64,000 nucleotides of DNA from positions 26,465,668-26,529,667 of the forward strand of contig NC_089234.1 in assembly GCF_963924675.1 (NCBI RefSeq), written 5' to 3'. The first letter of the stretch is position 1; each line of letters starts with the position of its first letter. Position numbers and translations under genes: made by a program. Source of the stretch: Phocoena phocoena. Taxonomy: Eukaryota; Chordata; Mammalia; Artiodactyla; Phocoenidae. Shown here one piece after another: positions 61,001 to 64,000 of the stretch. Below the pieces are notes generated by a model, which was not told the DNA's origin, did no database searches, and worked only from the letters and a program-made list of their open reading frames with translations.

Positions 61001-63672
61001 TCGAGTAAACTTACATAGAATGGTAAGTGTGACTTTTGCTTCTGGTTTTTTCTTAGAGGAATTTTTCTGCCAACACAAAATTGATCCTACTAGAACAAGT
61101 GTGGGTGGAAATTTATGCTAAAGGGCTCTTGCTTAACTGCTGTTCAGAAGACCCATACTCGTTGTTGGGATTTTTTGTGTGTCATGGAGGTGTTACCTGC
61201 TCAAGAGAGGGTGGAAAGATCCATAATCGTATACCCATGGCAGTAATATTAGAATGTATCAGGGGACTTCCCTGGCAGTCCAGTGGTTAAGACTCTGCAG
61301 TTCCTCTGCAGGGGGCATGGGTTTGATCCCTGGACGGGGAACTAAGATCCCACATGCCGCCCAACGTGGCCAAAAACAAACAAACAAACAAAAAACAAAC
61401 AAAAAGGGACTTCCCTGGTGGCACAGTGGTTAAGAATCCGCCTGCCAGTGCATGAGACATGGGTTCGATACCTGGTCCGGGAAGATGCCACATGCCACGG
61501 AGCAACTAAGCCTGTGCGTCACAACTGCTGAGCTCGTGTGCCACAACTAATGAAGCCTGCGTGCCTAGAGCCCATGCTCCGCAACAAGAGAAGCCACCCC
61601 AATGAGAAGCATGTGCACCTCAACGAAGGGTAACCCCTGCTTGCGGCAAGTAGAGGAAGCCCACGCACAGCAGCGAAGACCCAACGCAGCCAAAAATAAA
61701 TAAATAAAATAAATAAATTTAAAAACAAACAAAAAAACCCCTCAAAAGTATATCTTGACTAGAGATATACTTTTATACAAGTATATACAAGATAGAATGT
61801 ATCAGTAATGTAGATTTCAACAAGGAGATGGGCCTAAGCCTTTTGCTTTCAAAATGTAGTACGATCTTTGATTGGTTGATGCTAGATCCTGCTTTGATTT
61901 ATTCATCTGAGAGGTGGGGGAAATAAGAGTATGAAGGATCAGGGAATTTCCTAAAACTTGGAGGTATGTTCAGAAATATCACATTGAGGTTTATATTAAA
62001 ACTTTCCTTAAAAAAAACCTTTTTTTTAAAACTGCTACTGTTGCTGCCTTTACACAGTCACATTTTCTTTTTTTAAAAATAAATTTCTATTTATTTATTT
62101 ATTGGCTGTGCTGGGTCTTCGTTGCTGCGCACGGGCTTTCTCTAGTTGCGGTGAGCGGGGGCTACTCTGTCACGGTGCGTGGGCTTCTCACTGTGGTGCC
62201 TTCTCTTGTTGTGGAGCACGGGCTCTAGGCGCGCGGGCTTCAGTAGTTGTGGCACACAGGCTCAGTAGTTGTGGCTCACGGGCTCTAGAGCACAGGCTCA
62301 GTAGTTGTGGTGCATGGGCTTAGTAGCTCCGAGGCATGTGGGATCTTCCCGGACCAGGGCTTGAACCTGTGTCCCCTGCATTGGCAGGCAGATTCTTAAC
62401 CACTGCACCACCAGGGAAGCCCCCAGTAGTGATTTTATTTGCATAAAAAACATGATGGTAAGCCATTGGATGTTAGTTCCGATGTCTACTAGTTTCATTT
62501 CTTTTTTATGTGAAGCCTATGAGACACAGGAAGAAGGCAGCAGACAAGAACCTTCCCTGCCGTCCTTTGGTATGTGCAGTACTGGGTGAGTATCATCAAA
62601 ATTGGCATGTTTCTGGGCCAGCGATAGGTTTTCATGATTAAGATGAGGGATAGATCCTGGTTGATGTGCGCTTCCTCCTCAGGGAAGAAGTACTGGTTAT
62701 ATTTCTTCCCTGGCCTAAGAAACCATGTTTCTTGTTGAGTTTGGTAAAGCAATCCCAAGGAATATAATGCTCAATTAAAGGGTGCTTTTGTTCAAAGAAA
62801 AAGATCTTTGTAGGGAGACAAATGTCTAAGTCTAACCTTGATACATGATTTAAATTTGTAAACTGTCTTACACTTGATCAAGATTTCAAATTCTTCCCTC
62901 CCTTTCTTGGTCCAAATTGTGTGTCAGCTGGCCAGGAGGCTTAAAGTTCAAGGTTCAGACGTATAAAACTTCCTCTGAGTAAATTAAGCTGAGAGGAGGC
63001 TGACAGAGCTGACAGCTAAGGGGCTGTATTGTAGGTAATTTAGTCTGCCCAGAATTCTACATTTTCCTCAGGTAAATGATCTGAACTCTTAATTCCATTT
63101 CACCTGGGTATTCAGCCCTATTTCCTAAATCTACTTGATTTTAGAAACAATAATTAAGGCTGTATAATATTAAGTCTCTATTGACCCAAAGCTCCTCAGA
63201 CCATTTCAGTCAATACCCGACAAACTGAGTGTGATAGGAAGATGAGATAGACTGACATAGCTTTAGAGTTTGAGTCTGGTTACACGGATGTGATCCATAG
63301 TTTTTTTCTCTGCTTGCCTCATCACTTGGTTCTCAGAATATGATTTCCTTCTGGCATTTTGCATTAGTGTCATGGTATGAAATATCTGTACAATGAAATC
63401 TCCCTTGTATCTGAGTTTATTGGCAGGTCAAAGTATCCTGCTGGAAGTAGGAGAGAACTAATTTTCTTTTTACCTTACAAGTGGCAGGTGGTGAAAGTGT
63501 TGCAAAAAGTGCCTTATATAAAATAAAGTGCACTGAGGTTTTTTTCCCAGCCCAAAGGCAAGCAATGAATTTCATTCTGATTGATCTAAGTTTTCTCTTT
63601 TTTCCATTCAGACCTGATGGTAGAGTTTATTGTAACACACATGATGAAGGAGTTTCCTATGGATCTCTATGT
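25822..63672 (+). CDS. ARMH3: ARMH3 (C10orf76), 18 coding exons in window, 3' end off the edge
   Basis: ARMH3 is a cytosolic armadillo-like helical protein of the Golgi. It binds the lipid kinase PI4KB and helps keep Golgi PI4P; several enteroviruses depend on that partnership. The joined exons 25822..25923, 28424..28480, 28589..28735, 31087..31194, 35311..35403, 36127..36201, 36286..36372, 40957..41013, 42926..42969, 44045..44105, 45961..46007, 46527..46602, 48296..48389, 54353..54454, 59297..59355, 60957..61022, 62516..62585 and 63612..63672 give 468 whole codons plus two bases. There is no stop. I recall the human protein as 689 residues, so about two thirds is here. The start [16 protein letters not shown] matches the human N terminus. 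All introns are GT-AG. The start has A at -3 and G at +4. Most of the conserved C-terminal domain (formerly DUF1741) is off the window. The identity is secure; exon edges come from splice consensus and reading phase. Confidence 0.97.
26226..26347 (-). mobile_element. Old CHR-type SINE, head-only copy
   Basis: 'ggctgtgcctcgtggc', 'gggatcttagttccctgg' and head 'cgtcagggaagtcccc'. The 11-bp duplication ccttatgattt stands at 26215-26225 and 26348-26358. Confidence 0.88.
26744..26962 (+). repeat. Direct duplication, copy 1
   Basis: Pairs with 28000-28219. Shared text includes 'ggataatgataatatttacc' (one change), 'gtatgtgaatgggcttt' and 'gattcagatggctaggttc' (one change). Similarity is high across the full ~220 bp by eye. 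Confidence 0.9.
28000..28219 (+). repeat. Direct duplication, copy 2
   Basis: Second copy, 1.26 kb after the first and in the same orientation, ending about 205 bp before exon 3. It differs by scattered substitutions and small indels. Confidence 0.9.
28424..28480 (+). CDS. ARMH3: ARMH3 coding exon 3
   Basis: Residues 35-53, [19 protein letters not shown]. Acceptor 'cttccggtttcag', donor aag|gtaaga. Phase 0 on both sides. Confidence 0.96.
28589..28735 (+). CDS. ARMH3: ARMH3 coding exon 4
   Basis: Residues 54-102, from [18 protein letters not shown] to RVVNALQ, an amphipathic helical stretch. Acceptor 'cctcgttag', donor cag|gtacaa, phase 0. Intron 3 before it is only 108 bp. Confidence 0.97.
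29267..29481 (-). mobile_element. CHR-type SINE, short (young) subtype
   Basis: Reverse copy after a long T-tract. Duplication taagaatcattattctt (29250-29266) and taagaatcactattctt (29482-29498), one mismatch. Confidence 0.95.
30185..30440 (+). repeat. MIR-like relic
   Basis: 'tgatatttattgagctg', 'ccaggcactattccagg', 'cccattttatagctgag' and 'gctcacacagctagtaag' occur in MIR order. One of the clearest MIR copies in the window. Confidence 0.8.
30591..30791 (-). mobile_element. CHR-type SINE, short (young) subtype
   Basis: Reverse copy. Duplication ctgttttttattttt (30576-30590) and ctgtttcttattttt (30792-30806). It ends about 300 bp before exon 5. Confidence 0.93.
31087..31194 (+). CDS. ARMH3: ARMH3 coding exon 5
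   Basis: Residues 103-138, [16 protein letters not shown] to FDKAELCMK. Acceptor 'catctctgcag', donor aag|gtgaga, phase 0. Confidence 0.97.
31321..31751 (-). mobile_element. CHR-type SINE, long subtype with extra internal modules
   Basis: About 430 bp, against about 330-350 for other long copies. The excess is extra 'cagtagttg' units with 'cagcacacggg', 'cagctcatggg' and 'cagcgtgtggg' variants between 31480 and 31640. The head is 'accaccagggaagtccc'. It begins 126 bp after exon 5. Confidence 0.9.
31752..32090 (-). mobile_element. Old L1 ORF2 3' fragment with TG expansion
   Basis: 'ttgaggaaattccaaac', 'ttccaaagtggcagtacc' and 'tggatacaagtcccttat' are L1 ORF2 text in reverse. A TG run (31838-31884) expanded at the usual 'caatgtgtg' point. 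Confidence 0.85.
31838..31884. repeat. (TG)n microsatellite
   Basis: About 23 uninterrupted TG units within the L1 fragment. Likely polymorphic. Confidence 0.95.
32156..32499 (+). mobile_element. CHR-type SINE, long subtype
   Basis: Forward copy 'gggacttccctggtggcg' with AAAT tail. The 12-bp duplication gttacaaatatg is perfect at 32144-32155 and 32500-32511. Confidence 0.95.
32556..32878 (-). mobile_element. CHR-type SINE, mosaic of long and short subtypes
   Basis: The distal part has the long-subtype text 'gctgtgttgggtcttcg' and 'ctttctctagttgtggc'. The centre has the short-subtype signature 'gggcctctcactatcac' and 'gcacaggctccagatgcg', with only one 'cagtagttgtgg' module. Diverged duplication tggagtcagttct / tggagttagtttt at 32541 and 32879. 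Confidence 0.85.
32911..32949. repeat. (TA)n microsatellite
   Basis: About 19 TA units, 30 bp from the end of the mosaic SINE. Likely polymorphic. Confidence 0.95.
33070..33290 (+). repeat. Ancient interspersed repeat relic, family not named
   Basis: Shares style with 3570-3830. It contains a short internal tandem copy, 'cttgtttggcatatccaaa', at about 33092-33131. Confidence 0.45.
33370..34140 (+). repeat. L2-like LINE relic, 3' part
   Basis: The order 'aacccttcattagtttcc', 'ggataaagaccaaactcc', 'ctagaattcctttcctcc', 'tgttagactaaaaacacc' and 'gagagcaagggtcattg' is that of L2 3' ends. Interrupted by an A-rich run near 33601-33640. Confidence 0.65.
34190..34557 (-). mobile_element. CHR-type SINE, older long variant
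   Basis: 'gggtcttagttgcagc', 'gggatattagttccctgac' and head 'accaccagggatgtcct'. It differs from the common long form by the 'cttagttgcagcatacgg' start. Short duplication ctaaatcctt / ctaactcctt. Confidence 0.85.
35311..35403 (+). CDS. ARMH3: ARMH3 coding exon 6
   Basis: Residues 139-169, [17 protein letters not shown] to LLLCLVT. Acceptor 'ttctctttctcag', donor act|gtaagt, phase 0. Confidence 0.97.
35404..36126 (+). other. ARMH3: ARMH3 intron 6
   Basis: 723 bp and free of recognisable SINEs. The open frame at 35643-35924 is not supported as coding. Confidence 0.75.
36127..36201 (+). CDS. ARMH3: ARMH3 coding exon 7
   Basis: Residues 170-194, [16 protein letters not shown] to EAILQ. Acceptor 'tattatattcag', donor cag|gtaggt, phase 0. 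Only 84 bp of intron separate it from exon 8. Confidence 0.97.
36286..36372 (+). CDS. ARMH3: ARMH3 coding exon 8
   Basis: Residues 195-223, [17 protein letters not shown] to NYRKYE. Acceptor 'ctggttacag', donor gag|gtaagt, phase 0. Confidence 0.97.
36651..36965 (-). mobile_element. CHR-type SINE, older long variant
   Basis: 'ggctgcgttatgtcttag', two 'cagtagttgtgg' modules, and head 'gccaccaagggaagtccc'. Weak duplication around 'tagttgtcttttaaaa' and 'tagttactttttaaaa'. Confidence 0.88.
37013..37144 (-). mobile_element. Old CHR-type SINE, head-only copy
   Basis: 'tgtgtggcatgtgggatc' to 'gaccgccagggaagtcc'. The 17-bp duplication ctgggccttactcttta is perfect at 36996-37012 and 37145-37161, which is surprisingly clean for this subtype. 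Confidence 0.94.
39255..39450 (+). repeat. MIR-like relic
   Basis: 'cttatcatatgccagat', 'ccccattttacagatgag' and 'aatggagcttaggttta' fit MIR. Diverged. Confidence 0.7.
39907..39921 (+). repeat. Poly-G tract (G15)
   Basis: Fifteen consecutive G after 'tggggc', followed by 'cggttaacc'. Could form G-rich structure and is probably length-variable. Confidence 0.9.
40133..40200 (+). repeat. 34-bp tandem duplication
   Basis: Two adjacent 34-bp units (40133-40166 and 40167-40200), each ttgctt[g/a]atgag followed by tttaaatatatatata and tttcca. One mismatch in 34, so the duplication is recent. Confidence 0.95.
40710..40748. repeat. (GT)n microsatellite
   Basis: About 19 GT units. Likely polymorphic. 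Confidence 0.95.
40957..41013 (+). CDS. ARMH3: ARMH3 coding exon 9
   Basis: Residues 224-242, [19 protein letters not shown]. Acceptor 'cttgtttaatag', donor aat|gtgagt, phase 0. Confidence 0.96.
41818..42170 (-). mobile_element. CHR-type SINE, long subtype, damaged head
   Basis: Typical long copy to 'cactggcagacggattc'. Then a T-run interrupts the head, which survives only as 'aatcactgttggggaagc'. Confidence 0.83.
42190..42527 (-). mobile_element. CHR-type SINE, long subtype
   Basis: 'ggctgcgttgggtcttcg' to 'gcgccaccagggaagtccc', only about 20 bp after the previous SINE and in the same orientation. Confidence 0.92.
42926..42969 (+). CDS. ARMH3: ARMH3 coding exon 10
   Basis: Residues 243-256, [14 protein letters not shown], plus two bases (AG) of Arg257. 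Acceptor 'tttctctctag', donor cag|gtaagt. Only 44 bp. Confidence 0.95.
42970..44044 (+). other. ARMH3: ARMH3 intron 10
   Basis: 1.1 kb, free of recognisable SINEs. Nothing else supported. Confidence 0.75.
44045..44105 (+). CDS. ARMH3: ARMH3 coding exon 11
   Basis: Completes Arg257, then [20 protein letters not shown] (258-277), a charged loop followed by a hydrophobic stretch. Acceptor 'tttttgttcag', donor atg|gtaagt. Confidence 0.96.
44191..44394 (-). mobile_element. CHR-type SINE, short (young) subtype
   Basis: Duplication cagaagtttatttt is perfect at 44177-44190 and 44395-44408. It starts 86 bp after exon 11. Confidence 0.95.
44409..44547 (-). mobile_element. Old CHR-type SINE, head-only copy
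   Basis: 'ctgggtcttagttgtggc', 'tcctgaccagggattgaacc' and 'ggaccaccagggtt'. It abuts the young SINE, which probably inserted into its tail region. Confidence 0.83.
45961..46007 (+). CDS. ARMH3: ARMH3 coding exon 12
   Basis: Residues 278-292, [15 protein letters not shown], plus CA of Gln293. Acceptor 'tttcttccacag', donor ca|gtaagt. Confidence 0.95.
46008..46526 (+). other. ARMH3: ARMH3 intron 12
   Basis: 519 bp with no repeat or other feature that I recognise. Confidence 0.75.
46527..46602 (+). CDS. ARMH3: ARMH3 coding exon 13
   Basis: Completes Gln293, then residues 294-318, [18 protein letters not shown] to VLAQ. Acceptor 'tttttctttag', donor cag|gttggt, a weaker donor than its neighbours. 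Confidence 0.96.
46603..48295 (+). other. ARMH3: ARMH3 intron 13
   Basis: 1.7 kb. One damaged young SINE at 47900-48028, preceded by a GTTT run (47875-47905). The remainder has no recognised feature. Confidence 0.77.
47900..48028 (-). mobile_element. CHR-type SINE, short subtype with internal deletion
   Basis: 'gcctctcactgttgcag' joins directly from 'gagcacaggctccaga' to 'ccggggcaccaaccc'. About 75 bp of the centre are missing. The head is 'gccaccagcgaagcccc'. Confidence 0.88.
48296..48389 (+). CDS. ARMH3: ARMH3 coding exon 14 (Pro/Thr/Ser-rich linker)
   Basis: Residues 319-349, [16 protein letters not shown] and on to GTTPPSSD, plus G of Val350. About half the residues are Pro, Thr or Ser, so this is likely a flexible linker between helical halves and may be phosphorylated. 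Acceptor 'tctcgttcag', donor gatg|gtaagt. Confidence 0.96.
48901..49083 (-). mobile_element. CHR-type SINE, short subtype with small deletion
   Basis: 'gcctctcctgttaagg' shows loss of about 17 bp from the usual 'cactgttgtggcctctccc' block. Duplication ccatgcgtgtttt / ccatgcctgtttt at 48887 and 49084. Confidence 0.92.
50165..50937 (-). mobile_element. Old L1 fragment, 3' part (first piece)
   Basis: 'cagttttattgaggtg', 'gtgagaacatttacgtt', 'gcaaccactattctac' and 'gtgggattgctggatcat' follow L1 order in reverse. An AT run (50619-50656) sits inside it. It is cut by a SINE at 50955. Confidence 0.85.
50619..50656. repeat. (AT)n microsatellite
   Basis: About 19 AT units within the L1 fragment. Confidence 0.95.
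50955..51069 (-). mobile_element. Old CHR-type SINE, head-only copy, inside L1
   Basis: 'ggccatgtggcttgtggg' to 'gactgccagggcattccc'. The 17-bp duplication tcacttgtctgtttttt is perfect at 50938-50954 and 51070-51086. Confidence 0.93.
51087..51317 (-). mobile_element. L1 3' UTR-like fragment (second piece)
   Basis: 'gtagtatagttgattta' and 'agtttcaggtatacaaa' are L1 3' UTR text of the cetartiodactyl type. It follows the SINE and may be a separate, inverted-order L1 segment. Confidence 0.65.
51331..51634 (-). mobile_element. CHR-type SINE, long subtype
   Basis: 'ggctgcgttgggtcttcg' to 'gccgccagggaagtcc'. The 13-bp duplication cgccttttttctt is perfect at 51318-51330 and 51635-51647. Confidence 0.94.
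51912..51969. repeat. (GTGC)n/(GT)n compound microsatellite
   Basis: Four to five GTGC units, then about 18 GT units. Likely polymorphic. Confidence 0.95.
53372..53591 (+). mobile_element. CHR-type SINE, short (young) subtype
   Basis: Forward copy 'gggcttccttggtggctc' with 'gaggccacaacagtgag' and a long A-tail. Duplication around 'atagtatttga' and 'agtatttga'. Confidence 0.92.
53862..54075 (+). mobile_element. CHR-type SINE, short (young) subtype
   Basis: Forward copy. The 12-bp duplication acccttcttagg is perfect at 53848-53859 and 54076-54087. It ends 277 bp before exon 15. Confidence 0.95.
54353..54454 (+). CDS. ARMH3: ARMH3 coding exon 15
   Basis: Completes Val350, then residues 351-383, [16 protein letters not shown] to SIVMQDTK, plus G of Asp384. 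102 bp, so skipping it keeps the frame. Acceptor 'gttttattccag', donor aaag|gtaagg. Confidence 0.97.
55031..55239 (-). mobile_element. CHR-type SINE, short (young) subtype
   Basis: Reverse copy. Duplication tctatgatttttt / tctatgatctttt at 55018-55030 and 55240-55252. Starts 576 bp after exon 15. Confidence 0.94.
55380..55660 (-). mobile_element. Old L1 3' fragment
   Basis: 'gtaaaatttaccatttta', 'agaactcttcatcttgt' and 'ccctggcaaccaccattc' are L1 3' text in reverse. Confidence 0.7.
55730..56180 (+). repeat. Old L1-like relic split by a SINE
   Basis: 'acattttgccatatttgg', 'taagttgcagacgtcatt' and 'agtccatatttagtttt' resemble old L1 3' text in forward sense. The SINE at 55989 interrupts it. 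The family is uncertain. Confidence 0.5.
55989..56114 (-). mobile_element. Old CHR-type SINE, head-only copy
   Basis: 'ggctgtgccacacgtc', 'cttagttccccgaccaagg' and 'cccaccagggaattccc', flanked by 'caacaacagttctt' and 'caacagtaattct'. Confidence 0.88.
56202..56562 (-). mobile_element. CHR-type SINE, long subtype
   Basis: Typical long copy. Diverged duplication cataaccgatagttgttt / cataaccaatagctttta at 56184-56201 and 56563-56580. Confidence 0.92.
56683..57025 (-). mobile_element. CHR-type SINE, long subtype
   Basis: 'gactgtgttgggtcttc' to 'gccaccagggaattcc', 120 bp after the previous SINE, same orientation. Confidence 0.91.
57617..57879 (-). mobile_element. CHR-type SINE, older long variant
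   Basis: 'ggctttgtcaggtcttag', 'gggatcttagttccctgac' and 'gaccaccagggagtccc'. Flanked by 'tatgaccttttttt' and 'aatgaccctctttt'. Confidence 0.87.
58038..58249 (-). mobile_element. CHR-type SINE, short (young) subtype
   Basis: Reverse copy after a long T-tract; duplication tgccttctttttt at 58025 and 58250. Confidence 0.94.
58816..59161 (-). mobile_element. CHR-type SINE, long subtype
   Basis: Duplication tagaaccttgatttt is perfect at 58800 and 59162. Ends 136 bp before exon 16. Confidence 0.95.
59297..59355 (+). CDS. ARMH3: ARMH3 coding exon 16
   Basis: Completes Asp384, then residues 385-403, [19 protein letters not shown]. Acceptor 'ttttcttttcag', donor gag|gtaggt. Confidence 0.97.
59356..60956 (+). 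other. ARMH3: ARMH3 intron 16
   Basis: 1.6 kb without a SINE. An L2-like 3' end lies near 59490-59610 ('gcgtctggcacatagtag') with a small tandem copy of 'cactagaatgtaagca'. The rest has no recognised feature. Confidence 0.77.
60957..61022 (+). CDS. ARMH3: ARMH3 coding exon 17
   Basis: Residues 404-425, [17 protein letters not shown] to HRM. It contains an F-L-H triplet at about 410-412; I recall that mutating an FLH motif in the human protein breaks PI4KB binding, but the numbering should be checked. Acceptor 'tttttattag', donor atg|gtaagt, phase 0. Confidence 0.96.
61263..61405 (+). mobile_element. CHR-1/Bov-tA-like SINE, older subtype
   Basis: Forward copy 'gggacttccctggcagtcc', 'ggggaactaagatccc' and a CAAA-repeat tail. 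It directly precedes another SINE. Confidence 0.9.
61406..61728 (+). mobile_element. CHR-type SINE, long subtype
   Basis: Forward copy 'gggacttccctggtggcac' to an AAAT tail. It begins right after the tail of the preceding SINE, so it probably inserted into that A-rich tail. Confidence 0.93.
62075..62423 (-). mobile_element. CHR-type SINE, long subtype
   Basis: 'ggctgtgctgggtcttcg' to 'caccaccagggaagccc', opposite in orientation to the SINE at 61406. Confidence 0.93.
62516..62585 (+). CDS. ARMH3: ARMH3 coding exon 18
   Basis: Residues 426-448, [18 protein letters not shown] to CAVL, a basic stretch, plus G of Asp449. Acceptor 'tttttatgtgaag' is weaker than the others; donor ctgg|gtgagt. Confidence 0.95.
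62586..63611 (+). other. ARMH3: ARMH3 intron 18
   Basis: 1.0 kb with no SINE or other feature I recognise. Confidence 0.76.
63612..63672 (+). CDS. ARMH3: ARMH3 coding exon 19 (last in window)
   Basis: Completes Asp449, then residues 450-468, [19 protein letters not shown], plus GT of the next Val. Acceptor 'tttccattcag', donor gt|gtaagt; the codon phase excludes the gt two bases earlier. The gene continues past base 64000. Confidence 0.94.
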
Positions 63673-64000
63673 GTAAGTACCGTGGTTCATTTAATGTGTG
63701 CAAATCTGTTTTATAGAATGGAGTGATGGGAAGTTTAATAGTCACAAAATTTTTATGTACACTTCAGGAAAAGCACATTTATGTGTGGAGAAGTGTTAGG
63801 GAGTGTTTTATGGCCTGTTTTATACATTTTTCCAGAAGGGGGGAAAAGTACAAACTATGTATCTTCATTATCACTTTTAGGCACACTGCATGAAGAACAG
63901 GGCTGATGCGTTGAAGCAGTGATCATTAGCTGACTCCTGTACCCAAGGATATGGAATACTAGCAGACCACTTAGTCATCCCTGGGCTTTGGCATCAAAGG
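63673..64000 (+). other. ARMH3: ARMH3 intron 19, cut by the window edge
   Basis: 328 bp after the exon 19 donor. I see no acceptor with coding homology and no repeat. Confidence 0.7.

Larger units (their letters stand above)
61023..62515 (+). other. ARMH3: ARMH3 intron 17
   Basis: 1.5 kb; three SINEs cover more than half, the last ending 92 bp before exon 18. Confidence 0.8.

Noticed and set aside
3920..62423. SINE head 'gccaccagggaag' as a CTCF site spread by the repeats
   Set aside because: It shares only the first nine bases or so of the CTCF core and lacks the following GGC. No reason to call binding without a matrix scan.
63671..63672. Exon 19 ending at 63670, using gt at 63671 as donor
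   Set aside because: That donor, gtgtaa, is weaker than gtaagt two bases later, and the later site keeps the expected Val after DLY as I recall for human ARMH3.
1..64000. CRISPR arrays, operons or bacterial features
   Set aside because: The spaced SINE modules look repetitive but have no spacer-repeat pattern, and the DNA is clearly vertebrate nuclear.
1..64000. Endogenous retrovirus or viral coding sequence
   Set aside because: I saw no LTR pair, primer-binding site or gag/pol/env-type frame. The only reverse transcriptase text is L1 ORF2.

Overview
This is nuclear DNA from a mammal, very probably a whale or dolphin. The window carries two conserved mammalian genes, GT-AG introns, CpG-island promoters and about forty tRNA-derived SINEs of the cetartiodactyl CHR type. 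About a dozen SINEs are a short, low-divergence subtype that I associate with cetaceans. A 5-kb L1 of cetartiodactyl style, older L1, L2 and MIR relics and several microsatellites are also present. The species call rests on repeat style only and cannot be fixed further by eye.

Layout. Bases 1-2079 (minus strand) are the single-exon gene HPS6, open for 693 codons and running off the left edge. Its GC-rich promoter lies at about 2080-2460. A 4.3-kb intergenic stretch follows, with old repeats and two SINEs. At about 6700-7300 is the CpG-island promoter and non-coding first exon of ARMH3 (C10orf76), plus strand. Intron 1 is 18.9 kb and holds the L1 copy (11296-16320) and many SINEs. The start codon is at 25822 in exon 2. 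Eighteen coding exons (exons 2-19) follow to 63672 and give 468 complete codons with no stop or frameshift. The rest of ARMH3 lies beyond the right edge.

The two genes are divergent neighbours, in the order and orientation I recall for human 10q24. HPS6 is a BLOC-2 subunit for lysosome-related organelle biogenesis. ARMH3 is a Golgi helical-repeat protein that partners PI4KB. Both act in endomembrane traffic, but nothing in the sequence shows co-regulation.

I saw no previously undescribed gene system. The most checkable observations are: inverted SINE pairs around exon 15 and in introns 5 and 17; a mosaic SINE that joins features of the long and short subtypes; a 220-bp direct duplication in intron 2; a twin ZNF143-like element in the ARMH3 promoter; and a repeated splice donor at ARMH3 exon 1.
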